Shown one piece after another: positions 1-4,828 of a stretch of 6,455 nt of DNA (the first letter of the stretch is position 1; each line of letters starts with the position of its first letter). A program made the translations under genes and the position numbers. Source of the stretch: Gammaproteobacteria bacterium (lineage in GTDB: Bacteria; Pseudomonadota; Gammaproteobacteria; Xanthomonadales; Rhodanobacteraceae); assembly GCA_005877675.1 (NCBI GenBank), contig VBNZ01000007.1, forward strand, positions 1-6,455, in the 5' to 3' direction. The notes below the pieces were generated by a model. It did not search any database. It was not told where the DNA came from and saw only the letters and a list, made by a program, of their open reading frames with translations.

Positions 1-2159
1 AGCATGCCAACATCACGTTCCGCGTCTATTCCTCACACGCGACGCGCATCGTGCTGTATTTGTACGCGAGCGGTTACGGCGCACAGGAAGCAACGACCTA
101 TGCGCTGAGCAATGTCGGCGGCGGCGTGTGGGCGGTGACAGTGCCGGTTTCGGCCATCCAAGCCGCGGGCATCAGCGGATCGGTCTACTACGGCTATCGT
201 GGATGGGGACCCAACTGGCCGTACAACGCGGGCTGGACCAAGGGTTCATCCGCAGGCTTCGTCTCGGACGTCGACGCGAGCGGCAACCGTTTCAATCCGA
301 ACAAACTGCTGCTCGATCCCTACGCGCTCGAAGTGAGCCAGGATCCGCTCAACACCTCGAACCAGAACGGCAACGTGTTCGCTTCGGGCGCGACCAACCG
401 CAACACCGACAGCGGCATCTATGCGCCAAAGGGCATCGTATTGTCGGCGAGCGGACAGGGCACGGGTAGCAAGCCGACGCGCGCGCAGAAGGACGATGTG
501 ATTTACGAAGTGCACGTGCGCGGTTTCACCAAGCAGGACACGAGCATCGCCTCGGCTTATCGCGGCACCTACAAGGGCGCAGGGCTCAAGGCGAGCTATC
601 TGGCTAGCCTGGGCGTCACCGCGGTCGAATTCCTGCCGGTGCAGGAAACGCAGAACGACGCCAACGACGTCGTGCCCAATTCCGACGCGAACCAGAACTA
701 CTGGGGCTACATGACCGAGAACTACTTTTCGCCGGACCGCCACTACGCCTACGACAAGTCTCCAGGCGGACCGACCGCCGAGTTCCAGGCGATGGTGCAG
801 GCATTTCACAACGCAGGTATAAAAGTATACCTAGACGTGGTCTACAACCACACCGCCGAAGGCGGCACCTGGAGCGGCTCGGATCCGAGCACCTCGACGA
901 TCTATTCCTTCCGCGGCCTCGACAACTCGACTTATTACGAGCTGACTTCGGACAACCAGTACTTCTACGACAACACCGGCACCGGCGCGAACTACAATAC
1001 TTACAACACGGTCGCGCAGAACCTGATCGTCGACTCGCTCGCGTACTGGAAGAACACGATGGGCATCGATGGCTTCCGTTTCGATCTTGCCTCGGTGCTC
1101 GGCAACAACTGCATCAACGGCTGCTACAACTTCAACGCAGCGGACTCCAACGTCGCGATCAACCGCATCACGCGCGAATTCACCGTGCGCCCGGCGGCGG
1201 GCGGTAGCGGCCTGGACCTGTTCGCCGAGCCCTGGGCGATCGGCGGCAACTCGTATCAGCTCGGCGGCTTTCCGCAGGGTTGGTCGGAATGGAACGGGCG
1301 CTACCGCGACCAGTTGCGCCAAGCGCAGAACGACCTCGGCAGTATCCAGGTCACGATCGGCCAGGAAGCAACCAACTTCGCCGGCTCATCGGACCTGTTC
1401 CAAGGCAACGGCCGCTCGCCCTGGAGCTCGACCAACTTCATCGACGTGCACGACGGCATGACGCTCAAGGATGTCTACTCCTGCAACGGCTCGAACAACA
1501 ACCAGCCATGGCCGTACGGGCCGTCCGACGGCGGCACGAGCAGCAACTACAGCTGGGATCAGGGCGGCAATGCCTACGACCAGCGCCGCGCGACGCGCAC
1601 CGGACTCGCCTTCGTCATGCTCTCGGCCGGCACGCCGTTGATGCAGGGCGGCGACGAATACATGCGCTCGCTCCAGTGCAATAACAACGCCTACAACCTC
1701 GACTCGACCGCGAACTGGCTCAACTACAGTTGGAACACCGACCAGTCGAACTTCAACACTTACGCGCAGCGACTGATCGCGTTCCGCAAAGCACATCCGG
1801 CGCTGCGTCCGCTCAACTGGTACACGTCGGGTCAAGTCGTGTGGTGGCAGCCGAACGGCGCACAGGCCGACAGCAGCTACTGGAACAATACAGGCAACCA
1901 CGCGATCGCGTACACGGTCAACGGCGGTTACTTCGGCGATGCGAATTCGATCTATATCGCCTACAACGGCTGGTCGGGCTCGGTGACATTCACCTTGCCG
2001 GCGCCGCCGACCGGCACGAACTGGTATCGCGCAGCTGATACGTGCAACTGGAACGATAGTAACGCGATGGCGGCGTCCGGCAGCGAAGCCTTCATCGGTG
2101 GCGGCGGCACGACCTACGGCCAGTGCGGGCAGTCGCTGCTGTTGCTGATTTCGAAATAA
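1..2159 (+). CDS. iam: Isoamylase (glycogen/amylopectin debranching enzyme, GH13), 5' partial
   Basis: Isoamylase (EC 3.2.1.68) hydrolyses alpha-1,6 branch points of glycogen and amylopectin. The frame is open from base 3 (HANITFRVYSS...), so the GTG at 51 is internal and the true start and any signal peptide lie left of the window. The N-terminal part is a CBM48-like beta domain, followed by a GH13 barrel and a C-terminal beta domain ending QSLLLLISK, the same end I recall for Pseudomonas amyloderamosa isoamylase. Counting from base 51: DVVYNH at 262-267, nucleophile Asp345 in GFRFD, acid/base Glu393 in AEPW, and Asp468 in VHDG. By my count these match Asp375, Glu435 and Asp510 of the mature Pseudomonas enzyme, allowing for a 12-residue gap between the first two. 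The calcium ligands of that enzyme also appear kept: Asp98, Glu199, Thr200, Asn202, Asp229. Relatives are secreted, so an extracytoplasmic location is inferred. Codons are strongly GC-rich except at 815-832. Confidence 0.95.
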   Translation, partial: HANITFRVYSSHATRIVLYLYASGYGAQEATTYALSNVGGGVWAVTVPVSAIQAAGISGSVYYGYRGWGPNWPYNAGWTKGSSAGFVSDVDASGNRFNPNKLLLDPYALEVSQDPLNTSNQNGNVFASGATNRNTDSGIYAPKGIVLSASGQGTGSKPTRAQKDDVIYEVHVRGFTKQDTSIASAYRGTYKGAGLKASYLASLGVTAVEFLPVQETQNDANDVVPNSDANQNYWGYMTENYFSPDRHYAYDKSPGGPTAEFQAMVQAFHNAGIKVYLDVVYNHTAEGGTWSGSDPSTSTIYSFRGLDNSTYYELTSDNQYFYDNTGTGANYNTYNTVAQNLIVDSLAYWKNTMGIDGFRFDLASVLGNNCINGCYNFNAADSNVAINRITREFTVRPAAGGSGLDLFAEPWAIGGNSYQLGGFPQGWSEWNGRYRDQLRQAQNDLGSIQVTIGQEATNFAGSSDLFQGNGRSPWSSTNFIDVHDGMTLKDVYSCNGSNNNQPWPYGPSDGGTSSNYSWDQGGNAYDQRRATRTGLAFVMLSAGTPLMQGGDEYMRSLQCNNNAYNLDSTANWLNYSWNTDQSNFNTYAQRLIAFRKAHPALRPLNWYTSGQVVWWQPNGAQADSSYWNNTGNHAIAYTVNGGYFGDANSIYIAYNGWSGSVTFTLPAPPTGTNWYRAADTCNWNDSNAMAASGSEAFIGGGGTTYGQCGQSLLLLISK
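815..832. repeat. AT-rich 7-bp inverted repeat inside the isoamylase gene
   Basis: AGGTATA and TATACCT form a perfect 7-bp inverted repeat around a 4-base AAAG loop. It lies in the codons for GIKVYL just before conserved region I (DVVYNH). The codons used here (ATA, AAA, GTA, CTA) are AT-rich and stand out against the surrounding GC-ending codons. No function can be assigned; chance, a local remnant of older sequence, or a regulatory or pausing element are all possible. Confidence 0.55.
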
Positions 2160-2172
2160 CCCGCGACATGCG

Positions 2173-2199
2173 TTGCTTGCGGCGGCCGTCGCCTACAAT
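2173..2199 (+). promoter_or_regulatory. Candidate promoter for the cysteine-cluster gene
   Basis: TTGCTT at 2173-2178 and TACAAT at 2194-2199 could form -35 and -10 boxes with a short 15-base spacer. The -10 matches the consensus at 5 of 6 positions; the -35 matches poorly. Transcription would start near 2206, about 40 bases before the ATG at 2245. The -10 lies in the loop of the 2181-2214 inverted repeat. This is prediction from motif and position only. Confidence 0.35.
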
Positions 2200-2214
2200 G
2201 GCGCGACGGCCGCC
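2181..2214. terminator. 12-bp perfect GC-rich hairpin after the isoamylase gene (terminator-like)
   Basis: GGCGGCCGTCGC (2181-2192) and GCGACGGCCGCC (2203-2214) are exact reverse complements separated by 10 bases. The hairpin begins about 20 bases after the isoamylase stop and lies before the next gene on the same strand. Stem length, GC content and position suit an intrinsic terminator, but no U-run follows (the next bases are AGTTGTTGCGG), so termination would be imperfect or Rho-assisted. The loop contains a -10-like TACAAT, so an operator role is the alternative. Confidence 0.5.
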
Positions 2215-2244
2215 AGTTGTTGCGGCGCATCGAGCGAAGTCCCC

Positions 2245-2499
2245 ATGCAATGCCGTATCGGCTGCGGTGCCTGCTGCATCGCGCCGTCGATTTCCTCGCC
2301 CATTCCCGGCATGCCCGGGGGCAAACCTGCGGGTGTTCCCTGCGTGCAACTCGACGCGCAGCTACGCTGCAAGCTGTTCGGAAAACCCGATCGACCCGCT
2401 GTGTGCGGCTCGCTGCGCCCGCAGCCTTCGATGTGCGGACGCGACCGCCAGGAGGCCCTAACCGTCCTGACTCACCTCGAAAATGCCACACGTAGCTAG
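2245..2499 (+). CDS. YkgJ/YeiW-like cysteine-cluster protein (putative Zn/Fe-binding)
   Basis: An 84-residue protein of the YkgJ family (CxxCxxCC-type, putative zinc- or iron-chelating domain; related to E. coli YeiW, UPF0153). The N-terminus shows the cluster C3, C7, C10, C11 followed by IAPSISSPIPGMP, a highly characteristic stretch of this subfamily. Further conserved cysteines are C33, C42 (RCKLFG), C54 (RPAVC) and C64 (MCG). Length matches the family, so it appears complete. The frame is open further upstream, but the ATG at 2245 places MQCRIGCGACC at the normal N-terminus; the GCGAAG seven or so bases upstream is only a weak ribosome binding site. It is cytoplasmic with no signal peptide. 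The biochemical role of the family is not established; metal binding is inferred from the cysteines. A damaged second copy lies at 4006-4186. Confidence 0.85.
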   Translation: MQCRIGCGACCIAPSISSPIPGMPGGKPAGVPCVQLDAQLRCKLFGKPDRPAVCGSLRPQPSMCGRDRQEALTVLTHLENATRS

Positions 2500-2668
2500 C
2501 CTCGACATCGGGTCTGAGCCCTCGTTCACCCGTCCATCCTCGATCACCGCGACCACAATGATCACTGGACCGCTAGGTCGCTCATAAGTGCTCGGGAATC
2601 TATCGAAGTTGAATGACTGATCCAAAATGAGTGCATACCAAACTGCTGGCGACAAATTTGCAAAGGCG
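2500..2668. other. Low-GC intergenic stretch between cysteine-cluster gene and tetR
   Basis: About 170 bases separate the converging stop codons of the plus-strand cysteine-cluster gene and the minus-strand TetR gene. Composition drops abruptly here: bases 2581-2640 are about 42% G+C by direct count, against about 80% for 6061-6120. I see no clear terminator hairpin with a T-run. A minus-strand open frame (2715-2458, 85 codons) crosses it, but it overlaps both flanking genes and has no recognisable motif, so I do not call it a gene. Confidence 0.5.
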
Positions 2669-3289
2669 TCATTGGCGGCGAGACCGCTTCGTGCGAGAAG
2701 GAGATAAACCATCAAGGAGTGTCGCTGCCAGAGCTGTGACGAAATCGCGATCGCTCGATGGGAACAGATCGTTGCCCATGACCTGTCTGATCAACACTCT
2801 GTGAAAACAAGGCCCCAGCAGCAGAGCGGCGGCACTCGTCGGCGCGACACGACTCCCGATGCGGTGCAACTGCTGTTCTCCTTCGATATAGGTAGCAATC
2901 AGCTCAAACACGTCCTTCGGTCCCCGTCCGTGTTCACGCATCACACGACGATGCTCGGTTAGCAGCTCCATATTCGCAAGCAGCGCGACCACGAGCGGAA
3001 GCAGTTTGTCGAAAAATGAGATCGCTGCCAGCGCGATGCGTTCGAGATTCTTCGCCACTGTGCTCTTTCCGTGCTGCACTCCAGCGATGGCTTCACGGAA
3101 CTTCGGAGAATTTTCGAGCACAACGGCAAGGCAGAGTTCCTCCTTCCGCTTGAAGTATTTGAACAGCGTTCCTTCGGCGCATCCGGCTTCCTGCGCGATC
3201 TGCTTCGTAGTGAGGGATGCGTACCCTCCGGTTTCCATCAGCCGCTGAGTCGCATCGAGAATCTGTTGGCGAGTATTCCTTGCTCTCAT
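2669..3289 (-). CDS. TetR/AcrR-family transcriptional regulator
   Basis: A 206-residue TetR-type repressor, the usual length for the family. The N-terminal helix-turn-helix is clear: TRQQILDATQRLME at about 6-19, then the recognition region LTTKQIAQEAG (26-36) and CAEGTLFKYFKRKEEL (37-52), the classic TetR pattern. The remaining helices would form the ligand-binding and dimerisation domain, which is not recognisable in detail, so the inducer is unknown. The C-terminus is basic (SRTKRSRRQ). Its ATG (3289) overlaps the TGA of the upstream membrane-protein gene by four bases (ATGA), and no good ribosome binding site is visible, which implies translational coupling in one operon. A 16-bp palindrome over the operon promoter (3838-3853) is the likely operator, so autorepression is inferred. 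Codon use and GC content are lower than in the isoamylase and hrpB genes. Confidence 0.92.
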   Translation of the reverse strand: MRARNTRQQILDATQRLMETGGYASLTTKQIAQEAGCAEGTLFKYFKRKEELCLAVVLENSPKFREAIAGVQHGKSTVAKNLERIALAAISFFDKLLPLVVALLANMELLTEHRRVMREHGRGPKDVFELIATYIEGEQQLHRIGSRVAPTSAAALLLGPCFHRVLIRQVMGNDLFPSSDRDFVTALAATLLDGLSPSRTKRSRRQ

Positions 3290-3816
3290 AGGGTTTCGCT
3301 ATAGCGACTGACCGCGACAATTGACCAGAGGTTGGCGCAGAACGCCGCAACATGGAAGATTCCTTGTAGTCGTCCCCAAAAATGGGCACCGGAAAACGCG
3401 TCACCCAATGCAACCATGTCCGCGGCATTGATATGGCGCAGACTCATCATGAACGGCGTTGCTTCAAGCGAGAATGGCAACGCGGCGAGCATCAACGCTG
3501 CTGCGAAAATGATTGGCAAGCTCACCCTATTTCTCAAATGGGTGGCATATATAAAGAGAACTGCGGCGGCTATGGAAATAAATGTCCCGCCAATCGCCAT
3601 GGTCGGATAGACGAATATTCCGTTCCCTAGGTCTGCGTGTCTGCTGAAATCCGCCCAAGCAGCAAGGCCAATCTGGCCCCACGCCGGGGTGGCGACGAGC
3701 ATTCGGTCAACGTTGCCGCCAGCAAGAAGTCCGTTGAGGATAGTTGCGGCGATGACCAGTCCGAGCACCCAACGTATCCGCTTGACCTTGATGAGCGAGT
3801 CACTTGAGGTAGCCAT
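3286..3816 (-). CDS. Four-helix integral membrane protein, DUF1772-like (tentative)
   Basis: A 176-residue hydrophobic protein with four likely membrane helices at about 15-33, 66-90, 98-117 and 150-170, and no cleavable signal. The TPAWGQIGLAAWADFSRHAD region (residues 43-62) after the first helix, together with the four-helix layout, resembles the DUF1772/anthrone-oxygenase-like group. I rate that assignment as moderate only; the function is not known. I chose the ATG at 3816 because a promoter on this strand would start transcription near 3843. An in-frame GTG at 3831 (adding MVHQV) would leave almost no leader. Neither start has a strong ribosome binding site. It is the first gene of a two-gene operon with the TetR gene, overlapping it by ATGA, so it is probably the repressor's main target. 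It lies in the low-GC segment and may have been acquired by transfer. Confidence 0.75.
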   Translation of the reverse strand: MATSSDSLIKVKRIRWVLGLVIAATILNGLLAGGNVDRMLVATPAWGQIGLAAWADFSRHADLGNGIFVYPTMAIGGTFISIAAAVLFIYATHLRNRVSLPIIFAAALMLAALPFSLEATPFMMSLRHINAADMVALGDAFSGAHFWGRLQGIFHVAAFCANLWSIVAVSRYSETL

Positions 3817-3837
3817 AACTTGGTGCACCACAAAATG

Positions 3838-3853
3838 AAGTGAGCACTCACTT
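3838..3853. promoter_or_regulatory. Probable TetR operator (16-bp palindrome)
   Basis: AAGTGAG-CA-CTCACTT is a perfect 7-bp inverted repeat with a 2-base centre. It covers the 3' part of the -10 box and the predicted transcription start of the operon that encodes the TetR regulator. TetR-family dimers usually bind short palindromes of this size, so binding here would block RNA polymerase and repress both operon genes. Binding is inferred from position and symmetry only. Confidence 0.65.
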
Positions 3854-3878
3854 TATGTTTCCTACATTCGAATGTCAA
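3850..3878 (-). promoter_or_regulatory. Sigma70-type promoter of the membrane protein-tetR operon
   Basis: Read on the minus strand, TTGACA (3878-3873) matches the -35 consensus perfectly. It is followed by a 17-base spacer and TAAAGT (3855-3850), which matches 4 of 6 positions of the -10. Transcription would begin near 3843, giving a leader of about 27 bases to the ATG at 3816. The -10 overlaps the palindrome at 3838-3853. Confidence 0.7.
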
Positions 3879-4005
3879 TCCGACGATACGGATCAAGCGA
3901 TTGGTACCAAAATTTGTGGGCCGAGAGCAGTAAGGAATTTCCCTACCACATGTCGTTCGTGGCTGTGATTCCCAGCAGTAAGGGCTTAAATGCTTCCATT
4001 ACAGC
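3879..4005. other. AT-rich non-coding stretch upstream of the operon promoter
   Basis: About 127 bases between the operon's -35 box and the start of the gene remnant at 4006. It is relatively AT-rich (for example GCTTAAATGCTTCCATTACA at 3984-4003). I find no RNA gene, no clear promoter toward the plus strand and no convincing coding sequence. The junction between the low-GC segment and the high-GC chromosome appears to lie at its right end. Confidence 0.45.
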
Positions 4006-4186
4006 AAGCCTGCCGGTGTGCGCTGTATACAATTGGACGAAGCGAATCGCTGCAAACTGTTCGGCCGGCCCGAGCGGCGGCCGTGTGTAGCCAGCTGCGT
4101 CCGGAGCCGCAATGTGCGGCGTGGATCGCGATGAGGCGATGCGGATCCTCGCACACTAGGAAGTCACTACGTCGCCGAATGCGTAG
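4006..4186 (+). pseudogene. Truncated, frameshifted YkgJ/YeiW-like cysteine-cluster gene remnant
   Basis: Translating across frames recovers the C-terminal two thirds of the protein encoded at 2245-2499. Frame one gives KPAGVRCIQLDEANRC and KLFGRPER (4006-4077). After one lost base near 4078-4082 the frame gives VCSQLRPEP (4083-4109). After a second lost base near 4111 it gives MCGVDRDEAMRILAH (4112-4156). A TAG at 4157 replaces the expected Leu codon, and the same frame then reads EVTTSPNA to a stop at 4184-4186. With the two gaps repaired, about two thirds of residues match the intact copy by hand alignment, including the cysteines equivalent to C33, C42, C54 and C64. Residues 1-26, with the N-terminal CxxxCxxCC cluster, are absent, so no functional product is expected. 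The two copies differ enough that this is not a recent duplication. Two sequencing deletions so close together are unlikely but would not explain the missing 5' end. Confidence 0.82.
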
Positions 4187-4255
4187 CGTTGCGATTCATC
4201 GCGACCAGCGCTTTCCCCTTTGGTCTGCGCAAAACGGGTTCGATGAAGCGAATCT
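4187..4255. other. Short spacer between converging remnant and yrdA
   Basis: About 70 bases between the end of the cysteine-cluster remnant and the yrdA stop. GACCA (4203-4207) and TGGTC (4221-4225) form a 5-bp inverted repeat with a 13-base loop, too weak and without a T-run to call a terminator. Nothing else is seen. Confidence 0.4.
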
Positions 4256-4786
4256 CTACGCCGCGAGATATTCGTTCTTCAAGCGCACATAGTGCTGCGC
4301 CGAGTAATACAGCTGCTCGATCTGCGTTGCATTGAGCTTGCGCACGCAGCGCGCGGGGTTACCGAGCCACAGCTCACCTGCGCCGACGACCTTGCCCGGC
4401 GACACCACCGCGCCCGCGCCGATCATCGCATGGCGATGCACGTGCACGTTGTCGAGCACGGTCGCGTGCATGCCGATCAGGCAGGCGTCCTCGATCGTGC
4501 AGGCATGCAGAATCGCGCCATGGCCGACGGTTACGTCTGCGCCGATGATCAGCGGCGCGCCGCCGGGCGTATACGGTCCGTCGTGCGTCACGTGCAGCAC
4601 ACTGCCGTCCTGAATATTCGTGCGTGCGCCGATGCGGATGCAATTGACGTCGCCGCGCGCGGCCGTGAACGGCCAGATCGAAACGTCGTCATCCAGCTCG
4701 ACATCACCGACGACGACCGCCGCCGCGTCCACGTATACATTTTCGCCAAGGCGCGGCAGCTGGCCGCGGTAGGGTCGGATATTCAT
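4256..4786 (-). CDS. yrdA: Gamma-class carbonic anhydrase-like protein (YrdA type)
   Basis: A 176-residue left-handed beta-helix (hexapeptide-repeat) protein, full length for the YrdA/PaaY-like gamma carbonic anhydrase family. These trimers bind a metal between subunits; some hydrate CO2, but for many YrdA homologues activity is unproven. Conserved elements visible are SIWPF..ARGD (Arg44, Asp46), NIQDGSVLHVTHDG (Gln59, Asp60, His65) and TVGHGAILH (His89, His94). By comparison with the archaeal enzyme Cam, His65, His89 and His94 would be the metal ligands. The C-terminal YYSAQHYVRLKNEYLA is typical of YrdA. The ATG at 4786 is preferred over the upstream in-frame start at 4813, because AGGA lies 8 bases before it and MNIRPYRGQLP matches the family N-terminus. 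It starts 42 bases after the hrpB stop on the same strand and is probably in one transcript with it. Cytoplasmic, no signal peptide. Confidence 0.92.
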   Translation of the reverse strand: MNIRPYRGQLPRLGENVYVDAAAVVVGDVELDDDVSIWPFTAARGDVNCIRIGARTNIQDGSVLHVTHDGPYTPGGAPLIIGADVTVGHGAILHACTIEDACLIGMHATVLDNVHVHRHAMIGAGAVVSPGKVVGAGELWLGNPARCVRKLNATQIEQLYYSAQHYVRLKNEYLAA

Positions 4787-4828
4787 CGATGCATTCCTGT
4801 GACAGGCGCGCATGGTAACGCGATCGGC

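Noticed and set aside
246..809. Minus-strand 187-codon frame opposite the isoamylase gene
   Set aside because: Composition is that of a GC-skew shadow, and the plus-strand isoamylase frame is conserved throughout.
3930..4003. Minus-strand peptide MEAFKPLLLGITATNDMW, recalling the LGLTATP motif of helicases
   Set aside because: Only 18 residues before a stop, no neighbouring helicase motifs, and the Pro of TATP is absent; most likely chance.
3872..4090. Plus-strand open frame containing SSDWYQNLWAES, faintly like a glucose-6-phosphate isomerase segment (WYxxLWAES)
   Set aside because: The sequence after LWAES does not follow that family, the frame has no ribosome binding site, and it covers the operon promoter region and the cysteine-cluster remnant in the wrong frame.
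2490..4190. Short shared CGTAGC near the ends of the intact and broken cysteine-cluster genes as a direct-repeat attachment site
   Set aside because: Six bases at homologous gene ends are expected by chance or common descent, and no integrase is present.
4192..4250. Inverted repeats TTCATCG/CGATGAA and GACCA/TGGTC near the yrdA stop as a terminator
   Set aside because: Stems of 5-7 bp with long loops and no T-run; not distinguishable from chance.
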